In this document: positions 10,851 to 19,941 of the stretch, piece after piece
Layout of the letters: the number at the start of each line of letters is the position of its first letter
Numbering within the stretch: position 1 is the first letter of the stretch
NCBI RefSeq assembly: GCF_019357495.1
Contig: NZ_CP079110.1
Coordinates: 434,001 to 498,000, forward strand
DNA length: 64,000 nt
Reading direction: 5' to 3'
Source of the DNA: Nosocomiicoccus ampullae
GTDB taxonomy: Bacteria; Bacillota; Bacilli; Staphylococcales; Salinicoccaceae
Position numbers and translations under genes: made by a program
Notes under the pieces: generated by a model
Told to the model about the DNA's origin: nothing
The model's input: only the letters and a program-made list of their open reading frames with translations
Databases searched by the model: none

Positions 10851-10881
10851 ATTTCAAATAATGTATATACTATTTTGAAAT
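10851..10881. repeat. Inverted repeat before the DUF4064 gene
   Basis: ATTTCAAATA and TATTTTGAAAT face each other across ten bases, with one extra T in the right arm. No T-run follows, so it is a poor terminator. It may be an operator, since the gene start is 40 bases further on, or a weak processing hairpin. Confidence 0.4.
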
Positions 10882-10921
10882 CGGGTATATTCATAACACC
10901 TAAGTAAAAGGAGTGAAAAAT

Positions 10922-11641
10922 ATGGCTAAAAAAGATTACACAGTTAGAGTCGAGCCAATTTCAAGAATTCCAGAAAAGATTTTTGGCTGGTTAGGATGGC
11001 TTGCACTACTTGCGATTGTAATATTCATTGCATACTTATCGTTTGCACTTGTAAAAGATCCTGACTTCGTAAATGTTATTCGTGAACAAAGTATTAATAT
11101 GGCAAACGAACAAGGAATAAGTGCAGCAGAAGTAGAATCTATGGTTTTAGACTCAATAGGTAATATGTGGATTCTAAGCTTAATCGGGGTAATTCCTTTA
11201 ATTATTTCATTTATTGGTTTAATTAAAATGAGAAAACGAATATTAGCAGGTGTGTTACTGTTAATTACTGCGATTATTATTGCGCCGTTCATAATTACAC
11301 TATTTTCATCATTAATGTTCGTTATTGCAGCAATTCTTTTATTTGTTCGTAAAGATAAAGAAACAATCGTCGATGAATTTGAGCATCATGATAATAGAAA
11401 CTTTAATGATTATGATGATGACGTACGCATTGCAGAAGACAAAAGAGTAAATCGTCCTGTAGATAACTATGAAGAAGAAGATTTAGAAAAAACACGTATG
11501 TTTGAAGCGGTCGATGAAGATGATTATAAAGAGACTCGCTTAGATGAGGATGAAGAAATTGTCATTAGAGGCGGTTCTAATGAGAGTCAAGATGCAAAGC
11601 GTCTAAGACGAGAAAACGTTAATCGTAGAAATGAAGATTAA
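10922..11641 (+). CDS. DUF4064-type membrane protein
   Basis: Membrane protein of unknown function, 239 residues. It has a short basic N-terminus, a first membrane helix (about 22-43), an extracytoplasmic loop, then three closely spaced hydrophobic segments (about 80-145). The cytoplasmic tail is very acidic, rich in Asp/Glu and Arg, with two TRxxE/D repeats (KTRMFEAVDEDDYKETRLDEDEE). AAAGGAG at 10907-10913 sets the ATG at 10922; a GTG three codons upstream overlaps that site. A gene of this kind follows the UPF0223 gene in staphylococci (inference from memory of synteny). Confidence 0.7.
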   Translation: MAKKDYTVRVEPISRIPEKIFGWLGWLALLAIVIFIAYLSFALVKDPDFVNVIREQSINMANEQGISAAEVESMVLDSIGNMWILSLIGVIPLIISFIGLIKMRKRILAGVLLLITAIIIAPFIITLFSSLMFVIAAILLFVRKDKETIVDEFEHHDNRNFNDYDDDVRIAEDKRVNRPVDNYEEEDLEKTRMFEAVDEDDYKETRLDEDEEIVIRGGSNESQDAKRLRRENVNRRNED

Positions 11642-11648
11642 TAATTCT

Positions 11649-11683
11649 AAGCAACTATTTTTTAAATAGTTGCTTATTTTTTT
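11649..11683 (+). terminator. Terminator after the DUF4064 gene
   Basis: Twelve-base stem AAGCAACTATTT / AAATAGTTGCTT with a three-base loop, followed by a run of Ts. Confidence 0.85.
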
Positions 11684-11786
11684 GACTAAAATTAAATTTT
11701 CAGAAAATTTAGTTGTATTTTGATAGGGAGGTGTTAAACTAATATTTGTAAGAATTTTCAGATAATTATAATTTGGAGGAATCAAT

Positions 11787-12761
11787 ATGCAGTATGTATT
11801 AAAATTTTCAAAGTTTATGACTAATATGATGGCGGTTTGGGTTATTTTATTTACAGTGATTGCACTTATTTACCCGAATCTATTTATTTGGATTGCTCCA
11901 TACATAACAATTTTACTTGGTGTCATTATGTTTACAATGGGACTTACTTTATCTATCGATGATTTTAAAGAAATTTTTAAACAACCAATTAAAGTAATTG
12001 TGTTAGCACTCTCGCAATATTTAGTGATGCCTATCATTGCAGTGTCACTCGTATTTTTATTTAACTTACCACCAGAAATTGCAATTGGTGTTATTTTAGT
12101 TGGGTCAAGTCCGGGAGGAACTTCAAGTAATGTTATGACGTTTTTAGCAAAAGGCAATGTTGCGTTAAGTGTAGCAGCAACAACAGTTACAACATTACTT
12201 GCACCAATTGTTACACCTAGTTTAACGCTATTACTTGCTTCAACTTGGTTAGACATTTCATTTTCAGCGATGATGGTGTCAATTTTACAAGTGGTATTAA
12301 TTCCAGTATTACTCGGTTTAGGTGTCGGATCATTATTTAGAAAACAAGTGGATAGAGTCGTCGACGTATTACCAATGATTTCTATGACATGGATTCTTGG
12401 GGTGATGACAGCAGTGACTGCATCGAACGTCGATAACATTTTAGCGTCAGGATTAATTATTTTACTCGTTGTTATATTACATAATTCACTTGGCTACGTG
12501 ACAGGATTTTTATTAGGGAAAATATTTAAATTTAATCTTGCAGATACAAAAACAATTTCAATTGAAGTCGGTATGCAAAATTCAGGACTTGCAACCACAC
12601 TCGCAGTACAGCATTTTGAACCAGTCACAGCACTACCTGGTGCGTTATTTAGTGTATGGCATAGTCTTTCAGGAGCGGTACTCGCAAACGTTTTTGGCAA
12701 GATTAAAGAGAAAGATTCAGATACAATGAACCAAAAATTTAACCAAGAAGTACATGTTTAA
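11787..12761 (+). CDS. Bile acid:sodium symporter (BASS) family transporter
   Basis: Secondary membrane transporter, 324 residues, with nine to ten hydrophobic segments along the whole length. The motifs GSSPGGTSSNVMTFLAKGN and VGMQNSGLA are the crossing-helix sodium-binding segments of the BASS family. Bacterial members move various organic anions, and the substrate cannot be read from the sequence; B. subtilis YocS is a likely relative. It is alone on its strand between two terminators. Preceded by GGAGG at 11775-11779. Confidence 0.87.
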   Translation: MQYVLKFSKFMTNMMAVWVILFTVIALIYPNLFIWIAPYITILLGVIMFTMGLTLSIDDFKEIFKQPIKVIVLALSQYLVMPIIAVSLVFLFNLPPEIAIGVILVGSSPGGTSSNVMTFLAKGNVALSVAATTVTTLLAPIVTPSLTLLLASTWLDISFSAMMVSILQVVLIPVLLGLGVGSLFRKQVDRVVDVLPMISMTWILGVMTAVTASNVDNILASGLIILLVVILHNSLGYVTGFLLGKIFKFNLADTKTISIEVGMQNSGLATTLAVQHFEPVTALPGALFSVWHSLSGAVLANVFGKIKEKDSDTMNQKFNQEVHV

Positions 12762-12771
12762 AGTTATAATT

Positions 12772-12803
12772 AAAAAAAGAACCAGTCTATTAAACTGGTT
12801 CTT
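12772..12803 (-). terminator. Terminator of the DUF1054 gene, shared with the transporter
   Basis: Stem AAGAACCAGT / ACTGGTTCTT. On the minus strand it is followed by seven Ts. On the plus strand the tail is TTCTTC, so it is weaker there. The stop codon of the minus-strand gene lies in the loop. Confidence 0.75.
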
Positions 12804-13413
12804 CTTCAATGTAAAACTGATTTAAAGTATTAAATGTCTCTTTTAAATCTTCTAGAAATGCCTCGTCTGATTTTAATGCGCTGTCTTCTGGTGAATAGTA
12901 TTTACCAATCATTAGCTCACCAGATTTTACAGTGCTTAAACGATCAATTGCTTTTTTTACATCTGTTTCATTTAAATCTTTAATGAATAACTTTTCAGGT
13001 TTCATATGATTTTTCGTAATGAAATAATTATCTCCGAGATTTAAAATATCTTCAATTTGTTGGTTCCAGAGTTCAGCAGCATCTGATTTTTGAGGCGCTT
13101 CATATATAATTCCGTACTGACAAAATGCGTGATCTTTAAATAGTCCAATTTGAAAGTGCGGAAGCATTTTATATCCGCGCTTATTTGTTCCAAAAGCGAC
13201 CCATGAATCAATTGGAGGGTTAACCTTTCTACGCGCATGTTGAGCAACGTGACTATAATGTGTGTCGCCCGTTATTTCTGTTAAATAATCAGTGAAGTAG
13301 TCTCCTAAATGTTCTAATTTTTTTCTCGCATGTTGCTTTAATTCTTCCATCGTTTTTTCAAGGCTATCGTGAGTAAATACGTTAAAGTCTTCTTCAGTAA
13401 ATGTATATTTCAT
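12790..13413 (-). CDS. DUF1054 family protein (YktB-like)
   Basis: Conserved Bacillales protein of unknown function, 207 residues from the ATG at 13413, which has GGAGG upstream; the longer frame runs into the promoter region. It begins MKYTFTEEDFNVFTHDSLEKTM, and WVAFGTNKRGYKMLPHFQIGLF is the family's most conserved stretch. It is soluble. In B. subtilis yktB lies beside yktA and yktC (suhB), and the same three families are close together here. No known catalytic residues. Confidence 0.87.
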   Translation of the reverse strand: MKYTFTEEDFNVFTHDSLEKTMEELKQHARKKLEHLGDYFTDYLTEITGDTHYSHVAQHARRKVNPPIDSWVAFGTNKRGYKMLPHFQIGLFKDHAFCQYGIIYEAPQKSDAAELWNQQIEDILNLGDNYFITKNHMKPEKLFIKDLNETDVKKAIDRLSTVKSGELMIGKYYSPEDSALKSDEAFLEDLKETFNTLNQFYIEEEPV

Positions 13414-13489
13414 TGTATGCCTCCATGTAATGTATAGCTTTATGATAAAATAATAAGTGATAATCATCAAATGATTGAGGTGTATAAAA

Positions 13490-14299
13490 ATGGATGTATA
13501 TGAATTTGCGAAATCGTTAATTAAAGATGCTGGAGATTTTATTGAAACAAGACGTCTAGAAGGTTTTGAAGTATTAAGAAAAACAGGACCGCACGATTTA
13601 GTGACACCGGTCGATAAAGAAACGGAAAGCTTTATTTACAACCGTATTAAAGCACAATTCCCAGAACATAAAATTGTTGGAGAAGAAACGTACGGTAAAG
13701 AAGTAACAGAGTTAAGTGGATATACGTGGATCGTCGATCCAATTGATGGCACAGTTAACTTTATTAATCAAAACGATAACTTTGCAATTTCTGTTGGAAT
13801 ATATAAAGATAACGAACCATTTTGTGGTTTCGTCTATGACGTCAGTAATAAAGTACTTTACCATGCAAAAGCGGGTGAGGGTGCTTATAGAGATACGAAA
13901 CGTCTAAACGAAGTAAAATATCAATCATTAGAGAATACAATTGTCGGGTTAAGTCATAAGTGGCTATTAAAAGAAGATGTTAAAGATGCGTTTACAGAGC
14001 TTGTCGTAAAAGCACGATCAGTTCGAAATAGAGGAAGTGCAGCACTCGATTTTACGTATGTTGCTGAAGGTAAATACGGGGCAGCAGTATTCTATAAGTT
14101 ATTCCCGTGGGATTTTGCGGGTGGAAGAATTATCGCAAATGAACTCGGCATTAAAGTAGTGACATTAACAAATGAAGAGGTACCAGTATTAGAAGCATCA
14201 AGTATTGTTGCTGGTCATAAAGATTTAGTCGATGAAATTTTAGAAATATTTAACAATGATACTTTTAAAGAAAATCACGATAAACTATATAAAAAATAA
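13490..14299 (+). CDS. suhB: Inositol monophosphatase family phosphatase (SuhB/YktC-like)
   Basis: Mg2+-dependent sugar-phosphate phosphatase, 269 residues. The metal-binding motifs are all present: GEE at 64-66, DPIDGT at 83-88, and WDFAGG near residue 205. The family acts on inositol-1-phosphate and in some cases on NADP or 3'-phosphoadenosine phosphates; the true substrate is not evident. GAGGTG at 13477-13482 selects the ATG at 13490. Divergent from the DUF1054 gene with about 75 bases between. Confidence 0.88.
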   Translation: MDVYEFAKSLIKDAGDFIETRRLEGFEVLRKTGPHDLVTPVDKETESFIYNRIKAQFPEHKIVGEETYGKEVTELSGYTWIVDPIDGTVNFINQNDNFAISVGIYKDNEPFCGFVYDVSNKVLYHAKAGEGAYRDTKRLNEVKYQSLENTIVGLSHKWLLKEDVKDAFTELVVKARSVRNRGSAALDFTYVAEGKYGAAVFYKLFPWDFAGGRIIANELGIKVVTLTNEEVPVLEASSIVAGHKDLVDEILEIFNNDTFKENHDKLYKK

Positions 14300-14336
14300 A
14301 AAACATTCTCACTGAATATTTAGTGAGAATGTTTAT
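14293..14336. terminator. Bidirectional terminator between suhB and the YlaF-like gene
   Basis: Thirteen-base stem AAACATTCTCACT / AGTGAGAATGTTT. A-rich sequence on the left gives a T-run for the minus strand; TTTATATAA on the right is a weaker plus-strand tail. Confidence 0.8.
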
Positions 14337-14340
14337 ATAA

Positions 14341-14529
14341 TTATAACCAATCATTTTCTCTATACTTTTTCTTTAATGAAAAACCAACACCAAAAGTGGC
14401 GAAAAATAATAATGTTAAAGTTATTGCGAATAACCACATCTCTTCAGCAAGTGACACTGATATAAGTACGAGAAGTGTAATTGCAATAACTGCAAGGAAG
14501 AAAAAAATCGCCTTAGATTTTTTCTGCAT
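14341..14529 (-). CDS. Small membrane protein, YlaF/DUF5325-like
   Basis: Two-helix membrane protein of 62 residues: a basic start MQKKSKA, helix 1 (about 7-27), a short loop with EEMW, helix 2 (about 31-50), and a basic tail. The ATG at 14529 has GTGGAG upstream, preferred to the GTG five codons earlier that is part of that site. Position beside typA and length fit the YlaF-like family (DUF5325) of Bacillales; function unknown. Confidence 0.7.
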   Translation of the reverse strand: MQKKSKAIFFFLAVIAITLLVLISVSLAEEMWLFAITLTLLFFATFGVGFSLKKKYRENDWL

Positions 14530-14557
14530 GTATATCGACTCCACGTATAATTTTCTT

Positions 14558-14593
14558 AATTATATCATATAAAAACGATAGTATGATATAATT
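14558..14593. promoter_or_regulatory. Back-to-back extended -10 promoters for the YlaF-like gene and typA
   Basis: A perfect 12-base inverted repeat (14558-14569 and 14582-14593) flanks a 12-base centre. Each arm reads TATGATATAATT outward, an extended -10 element (TGnTATAAT). The left arm serves the minus-strand gene, the right arm typA. The two promoters share their upstream DNA, so polymerase on one should hinder the other. Confidence 0.6.
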
Positions 14594-14631
14594 GGACAGT
14601 TAAATAACCTATAAACGAAGGGATTTTCTGA

Positions 14632-16464
14632 ATGAACGAAAGAAAAGATATTAGAAATATAGCAATTATCGCTCACGTAGACCATGGAAAAACAACGTTA
14701 GTTGACGAACTATTAAAACAGTCTGGTCTATTTAGAGAAAACGAACATGTTGAAGATCGAGCGATGGATAGCGGAGATATTGAAAAAGAACGCGGTATAA
14801 CAATTTTATCTAAAAATACTGCGATTGATTATGAAGATGTAAGAATTAATATTTTAGACACACCTGGACACGCAGACTTCGGTGGAGAAGTTGAACGTAT
14901 CTTAAAAATGGTAGACGGAGTAGTTCTTGTCGTTGATGCATTTGAAGGAACGATGCCACAGACACGCTTTGTACTTAAAAAAGCATTAGACGCAGGTGTT
15001 ACCCCAGTCGTTGTTGTCAATAAAATCGACAAACCACAAGCACGACCTGAAGCGGTCGTTGATGAGGTGCTTGAGTTATTTATCGACCTTGGTGCTGACG
15101 ATGAACAACTTGAATTTCCAGTCGTATATGCATCAGCTATGAACGGAACTGCAAGTTTAGATCCAGACACACAAGATGAAAATATGAAAGTACTCTACGA
15201 TACGATTTTAGAAAACGTACCTTCACCAATTGATAATAGTGAAGAACCACTTCAATTCCAAGTGTCACTCTTAGACTATAACGACTATGTTGGTCGTATC
15301 GGTGTTGGAAGAGTGTTTAGAGGAGATATTTCAGTTGGAGAGAATGTATCGTTAATTAAATTAGATGGTACAATTAAACATTTTAGAGTAACGAAAATGT
15401 TCGGATTTTTAGGGCTTAAACGTATTGAAATTGAACATGCAAAAGCTGGAGATATTATCGCGTTGAGTGGTTTAGAAGATATTAACGTTGGTGAAACAGT
15501 CACAGACCGTGAAGTTGAAGAAGCATTACCAGCTCCTACGATTGACGAACCTACACTTCAAATGACGTTTTCAGTGAATAATTCACCATTTGCAGGTCGT
15601 GAAGGTAAATATGTTACAGCACGTCAAATTAAAGACCGTCTAGATATTCAATTAGAAACAGACGTTTCATTAAGAGTTGATCAAGGTGCGACACCTGATC
15701 AGTTTATTGTGTCTGGACGCGGTGAGTTACATTTATCGATTTTAATTGAAAATATGAGACGTGAAGGATATGAACTTCAAGTATCTAAACCAGAGGTTAT
15801 CGTAAGAGAAATTGATGGTAAAAAACATGAACCATTTGAACGTGTTCAAATTAACGTACCAAGTGAGCACGCAGGAAGTGTAATTGAGTCACTCGGGCAA
15901 CGTAAAGGCGAAATGCTAGATATGGAAACTGTAGATGACCAAACAAAACTAGTATTTTTAGTACCATCACGCGGACTAATCGGTTATACGACAGAGTTTA
16001 TGACGATGACACATGGATATGGTATTTTAAACCATACGTTTGAAGACTACCGTCCATTAATCCAAGGTAAAATTGGGGGACGTCGTAACGGTGTACTCGT
16101 TTCGATTAATAAAGGAACAGCAAGTGCATTTGCAATTATGAACTTAGAAGACCGTGGGACAAACTTCACTGAACCTGGTACAGAAGTGTATGAAGGTATG
16201 ATTGTCGGAGAAAACTCTCGTGAAAATGACTTAGGAGTTAATATTACAAAAACTAAAGCACATACAAATATGCGCTCAGCAACTAAAGATCAAACAGAAA
16301 CAATGAAGCGTCCGAGAATTATGACATTAGAAGAAGCACTTGAGTATATAAACGTCGACGAATTAGTTGAAGTTACGCCAGAATCGATTCGTCTACGTAA
16401 AAAAATCTTAAGTAAAAGTGAAAGAGACCGTGCAGAAAAGAAAGCTAAAAAGCAAGAGGAGTAG
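14632..16464 (+). CDS. typA: Ribosome-binding GTPase TypA/BipA
   Basis: Translational GTPase related to EF-G and LepA, needed for 50S assembly and growth at low temperature in other bacteria. It has 610 residues. G1 is AHVDHGKT (14-21), then GERGIT-type switch I (KERGITI), [14 protein letters not shown] (G3) and [10 protein letters not shown] (G4). EF-G-like domains follow, and the BipA-specific C-terminal domain includes [15 protein letters not shown]. The tail is rich in lysine. ATG with AGGG upstream. A YlaH-like gene follows after seven bases. Confidence 0.97.
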   Translation: MNERKDIRNIAIIAHVDHGKTTLVDELLKQSGLFRENEHVEDRAMDSGDIEKERGITILSKNTAIDYEDVRINILDTPGHADFGGEVERILKMVDGVVLVVDAFEGTMPQTRFVLKKALDAGVTPVVVVNKIDKPQARPEAVVDEVLELFIDLGADDEQLEFPVVYASAMNGTASLDPDTQDENMKVLYDTILENVPSPIDNSEEPLQFQVSLLDYNDYVGRIGVGRVFRGDISVGENVSLIKLDGTIKHFRVTKMFGFLGLKRIEIEHAKAGDIIALSGLEDINVGETVTDREVEEALPAPTIDEPTLQMTFSVNNSPFAGREGKYVTARQIKDRLDIQLETDVSLRVDQGATPDQFIVSGRGELHLSILIENMRREGYELQVSKPEVIVREIDGKKHEPFERVQINVPSEHAGSVIESLGQRKGEMLDMETVDDQTKLVFLVPSRGLIGYTTEFMTMTHGYGILNHTFEDYRPLIQGKIGGRRNGVLVSINKGTASAFAIMNLEDRGTNFTEPGTEVYEGMIVGENSRENDLGVNITKTKAHTNMRSATKDQTETMKRPRIMTLEEALEYINVDELVEVTPESIRLRKKILSKSERDRAEKKAKKQEE

Positions 16465-16471
16465 AATTTAA

Positions 16472-16831
16472 ATGCTTTTGTCCTTCATATTAATGAATGC
16501 GTCAGATAGTGGTTTATATGACCGACTGTCGTTTTTTGGAAAACTCTACGGAGTTGATCAAAATCCAGACGTTGCAATGTGGTTATTATTTATAACTGTA
16601 TATGTTCTTTCAGTACTTGCATATATATTAGGTTTTGCTAAAAAGTTAAAATTATGGCAAAACATCATTATATATATTATTATGCTATTATTCTCATTAC
16701 CACTCACATTTTTCGCTGCATTTTACCCTGTCGCAGAGTGTTTAATTGTTATTGTATTTGTGATGGGGATGTACCGCTACAGACTTCATAAAGAAAAGAA
16801 ACAAGGTACAATTTCATTTGATAAAAAATAA
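16472..16831 (+). CDS. YlaH-like membrane protein
   Basis: Membrane protein of unknown function, 119 residues with three hydrophobic segments (about 35-55, 62-82, 85-103) and a basic cytoplasmic tail. The order typA-ylaH is kept in Bacillus and Staphylococcus, and the sequence FFGKLYGVDQNPDVAMWLLFITVYVLS fits that family. It is probably cotranscribed with typA. The ribosome site AGAGGAG lies in the end of typA. Confidence 0.75.
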   Translation: MLLSFILMNASDSGLYDRLSFFGKLYGVDQNPDVAMWLLFITVYVLSVLAYILGFAKKLKLWQNIIIYIIMLLFSLPLTFFAAFYPVAECLIVIVFVMGMYRYRLHKEKKQGTISFDKK

Positions 16832-16837
16832 TTAAAA

Positions 16838-16870
16838 TACCCTGTACGTAAAAACGTACAGGGTAAAATT
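16838..16870. terminator. Bidirectional terminator between the YlaH-like and YlaL-like genes
   Basis: Twelve-base stem TACCCTGTACGT / ACGTACAGGGTA with a four-A loop, flanked by ATTTTA-type runs on both strands. Confidence 0.8.
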
Positions 16871-17341
16871 TTAGACAAAATCAAATGATGTGACGTATTC
16901 GTAACGTTCAACAATTTCTCCATCTTTTATGACTAAAAGATCAACCATGCCGTCTTCATAAAGTCTTTGACCGTCTTTAGAAAACTGTGCGTAATGATCA
17001 TATCGGTCTTTATAAGCGAGTGCTGTTTTTCCGTCTTTATGTGTAATTTCATAAGTGACAGATTTAGGCTCTGCATATTCTAAAAATGGATCAAGTGCCA
17101 TTAAAAATGTACCGTTTAATAATTCTTCTTTTTTATTTCTATATTTTTTCTCTGATTTTAAAGTTGGTGGTAGAGTTTCACCTTCAATAATTTGACGGTT
17201 CCATTCAACGCTGTCGTCAAAGTTAATTTCTTCATCTTCATTAATTAAATCTTCAATATGTATTTTTCTATCATCGAAAATCCATGCACTTGAATCAATT
17301 GTAATGACAAAATCTACATTACCTTTAATTTGTAATAACAT
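16871..17341 (-). CDS. Conserved hypothetical protein, possibly YlaL-like
   Basis: Soluble acidic protein of 156 residues with no signal peptide or membrane helix. It opens MLLQIKGNVDFVITIDSSAWIFDDRKI, has a charged middle with NKKEELLNGTFLMAL, and ends in beta-rich sequence. I place it in the YlaL family only because of size and position between typA-ylaH and ylaN; the sequence itself carries no motif I can name. AGGAGGGC upstream of the ATG is a strong ribosome site. Confidence 0.6.
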   Translation of the reverse strand: MLLQIKGNVDFVITIDSSAWIFDDRKIHIEDLINEDEEINFDDSVEWNRQIIEGETLPPTLKSEKKYRNKKEELLNGTFLMALDPFLEYAEPKSVTYEITHKDGKTALAYKDRYDHYAQFSKDGQRLYEDGMVDLLVIKDGEIVERYEYVTSFDFV

Positions 17342-17460
17342 GTTAGCCCTCCTTAAAATTAAATTATATCAAATTTATCGTGTTCTAAACAGTTAACGTT
17401 ACTTGAAAAATGCATAGCTGTAGAGTAGTATTTAGTTGTAATGAAAAGGGGGAAAGGGCC

Positions 17461-17766
17461 TTGTCTAATGAAGAAACTTTACGACAGCTTGCGTTAGAAA
17501 CACTCGAACAAGATGCGGATCGAATTGTGCAACTGATTCGTGTGCAAATGGATAACCTGACAATGCCTCAATGCCCAGTTTACGATGAAGTTTTAGATAC
17601 GCAAATGTTTGGGTTATCTAAAGAGATTCACTTCGCAATTAGACTGGGTTTAGTTGATAGAGAAAAAGGTAGAATGATTTTAGATGACCTTGAAAAGCAA
17701 GTATCTAAAGTACATGAAGCGTACTATAAACATAGAGAGCAATTAAAAGAGACGAAAGAGTCTTAG
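17461..17766 (+). CDS. ylaN: YlaN family protein (UPF0358), Fur partner in iron homeostasis
   Basis: Helical cytoplasmic protein of 101 residues. The block [33 protein letters not shown] is diagnostic of YlaN. In B. subtilis and S. aureus YlaN binds Fe(II) and Fur and relieves Fur repression (established). The start is taken as the TTG at 17461, with AAAAGGGGG at 17444-17452 eight bases before it; the longer frame from 17410 has no ribosome site. ftsW follows after eleven bases. Confidence 0.9.
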   Translation: MSNEETLRQLALETLEQDADRIVQLIRVQMDNLTMPQCPVYDEVLDTQMFGLSKEIHFAIRLGLVDREKGRMILDDLEKQVSKVHEAYYKHREQLKETKES

Positions 17767-17777
17767 TTGGTGGTTGA

Positions 17778-18974
17778 ATGAAAAAAGTTAAGAAGCTAAA
17801 GTATCCGATTAGTAAAACGAATCAGCATATTGATTATACAATCATACTTGCATACATAGTACTATCTATTATTGGATTAGTGATGATATATAGCGGAAGC
17901 ATGGTTAAAGCAGCACGTAGTGACTTTACAAACTTTGATCCTAAGTTCTTTTTTAACTCACAAATTCGTTATGTTATTTTTGGGTTAACGTTATTTGTAA
18001 TCATTACTTTCTTTACAAATACAAGATTATATAGAAAAGCAATAGTTCCGGTTGTATTAGTCGCTGGAATTATAATGTTTCTCTTAATGACACAAATATT
18101 TGGTACTGAGGTTAACGGTGAAAAAAACTGGTTAAGACTTGGTTTTATTAACTTACAGACATCTGAGTTTGTAAAACTCGTAATTATTATGTACCTTGCT
18201 TATGTATACGATAGAAGACATCGAGTAAATAACCGATTAATCCCAACGGATGTGAAGCACTTAGCACCATTTATCTTTATGGTGATTATAGGATTATGGG
18301 TTGCGTATAACGATTTTGGAACATCAATGATTATATTTGCAATTATATTTTCAATGTTTTTCTATTTAAATTTTCCTAAGAAATTTACTTTTTATGTGTT
18401 TTCAGGAGTTATTGGATTAGCTGCATTAATCGTTGGAACAGTTATTGTTTTTAAAGGAAGCTTCTTAAGTGACTATCAACTTGCGAGAATTGACACATTC
18501 TTCCATCCGTTTAATGATCCTTATGGTGAAGGGTATCAGTTAACGAACAGTTTAATTGCAATTTCAAATGGTGGATTGTTTGGGCAAGGAATCGGAAATG
18601 GTATATTAAAACTTGGATATTTACCAGAAGCACAAACAGACTTCATATTTTCTGTAATAGCTGAGGAGTTAGGTCTTATCGGAGTACTTGTTATATTATC
18701 GTTATATGCGCTAATTGTTATTAAGGCATTTTACTATTCATCAATGACGAAAGATTTGTATTTAAGACTTGTAACTTTTGGTATTGGAATTTATATAACG
18801 GTGCAATGTTTCTTTAACATTGGTGGTGCGTCTAAAGCATTACCACTTACAGGTGTACCATTACCACTTTTAAGCTTTGGTGGATCAAGTTTTCTAAGTA
18901 TTTCAATTGCACTTGCCGTATTAAGTGTTGCAGTTAAAGAAATTAGATATAGAAGAGAAAATGGATATGACTAA
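17778..18974 (+). CDS. ftsW: Septal peptidoglycan glycosyltransferase FtsW
   Basis: SEDS-family polymerase that makes septal glycan strands from lipid II with its partner transpeptidase, here most likely the PBP1 encoded at 36026. It has 398 residues and about ten membrane helices. Diagnostic stretches are GEKNWLRLG, the family's GYQLTNSLIAISNGGLFGQG, and PLPLLSFGGSS near the end. The ylaN-ftsW order is as in S. aureus. In S. aureus pycA comes next; here a terminator and ctaA follow instead. Confidence 0.95.
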   Translation: MKKVKKLKYPISKTNQHIDYTIILAYIVLSIIGLVMIYSGSMVKAARSDFTNFDPKFFFNSQIRYVIFGLTLFVIITFFTNTRLYRKAIVPVVLVAGIIMFLLMTQIFGTEVNGEKNWLRLGFINLQTSEFVKLVIIMYLAYVYDRRHRVNNRLIPTDVKHLAPFIFMVIIGLWVAYNDFGTSMIIFAIIFSMFFYLNFPKKFTFYVFSGVIGLAALIVGTVIVFKGSFLSDYQLARIDTFFHPFNDPYGEGYQLTNSLIAISNGGLFGQGIGNGILKLGYLPEAQTDFIFSVIAEELGLIGVLVILSLYALIVIKAFYYSSMTKDLYLRLVTFGIGIYITVQCFFNIGGASKALPLTGVPLPLLSFGGSSFLSISIALAVLSVAVKEIRYRRENGYD

Positions 18975-18999
18975 AGACGTTTTTTAAACGTCTTTTTTT
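18973..18999 (+). terminator. Terminator after ftsW
   Basis: Stem AAAGACGTTT / AAACGTCTTT followed by Ts; begins at the ftsW stop. Confidence 0.8.
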
Positions 19000-19007
19000 A
19001 ATATAAC

Positions 19008-19037
19008 AAAAAACGCGAGGAAAAACCCTCGCGTTTT
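19008..19037 (-). terminator. Terminator after ctaA
   Basis: GC-rich stem AAAACGCGAGG / CCTCGCGTTTT with a T-run on the minus strand; it overlaps the ctaA stop codon. Confidence 0.85.
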
Positions 19038-19941
19038 ATGGTTCATAGTCTGGTCTGCTAATCAGTAGAATGTAATAGCAAAGTATACCAAATATTAAAG
19101 TAATAAATAATGCATGGAATAATGCGATGAAAATATTAACATATGTGAATATTGTTAAAGCACCCGTAATAATTTGTAGTACGAGTAGCGTCATCATAAT
19201 AATCCAACCATTTTTAATGACGCGGTAATTACTATAGTATCTTAGTACGTGAATCATTGCGATAACCATCCAAATGAATAGAATAAGTACTAAGAAACGA
19301 TGTCCCATTTGAACCGCTTGGTAAAAGTTAGTTGGCATAATTTGATGTGGCATACAATGTGGCCACCTTGTACATGCAAGAGAAGCGTCAGCATGACGGA
19401 CCAATGCACCACTATATATTACAAAATAGATATAGATAATAATACCAATAGTGTGGCGTCTGAGTCCTTTATGTATAATAAGACCCTTTGTATCATATTT
19501 TAAATCGACGTGAAACACGAGTAGGGTTAGCACGAATACTGCTGCAAAACAGATGAGTGAAATACCAAAGTGTGCAGCGAGTACAAACTCACCATGCCAT
19601 AAACCTACAACTGCCGCTGCGCCAATTAAACTTTGAATAAGTATGAAGCTTAACGACACACATACTAAAAATTTAGTTTCTCTAATATGAGAAAGTTGTT
19701 TCCAAGCCATTACACCAAAGATAATTAAGAAGATGATTGCAATTCCAGATACACCTCTATGTGCAATCTCTATTATTGTATCTAATGGCCAGTCTTTAGG
19801 GATTAGTTGACCATGACATAGCGGCCAAGAGTCTCCACAACCTTCAGCAGAACCAGTTTTAGTAACTAAAGCTCCACCAATTTGGACAAATACCATAATG
19901 AGGGTAGTAATAACCGCTACTATTTTTAAATTTTTATACAA
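19036..19941 (-). CDS. ctaA: Haem A synthase
   Basis: Oxidises haem O to haem A in the membrane, supplying the caa3 oxidase. The two conserved cysteine pairs are visible: C35 and C42 in GCGDSWPLC, and ACTRWPHC further on. The histidines in helices (AHRG, AHF, GHRF, HALF) are the haem ligands of the family. I chose the TTG at 19941, preceded by GAGGTG at six bases; this gives 301 residues and places the cysteines exactly where B. subtilis CtaA has them. The longer frame adds 24 residues without a ribosome site. Divergent from ctaB. Confidence 0.93.
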   Translation of the reverse strand: MYKNLKIVAVITTLIMVFVQIGGALVTKTGSAEGCGDSWPLCHGQLIPKDWPLDTIIEIAHRGVSGIAIIFLIIFGVMAWKQLSHIRETKFLVCVSLSFILIQSLIGAAAVVGLWHGEFVLAAHFGISLICFAAVFVLTLLVFHVDLKYDTKGLIIHKGLRRHTIGIIIYIYFVIYSGALVRHADASLACTRWPHCMPHQIMPTNFYQAVQMGHRFLVLILFIWMVIAMIHVLRYYSNYRVIKNGWIIMMTLLVLQIITGALTIFTYVNIFIALFHALFITLIFGILCYYILLISRPDYEP

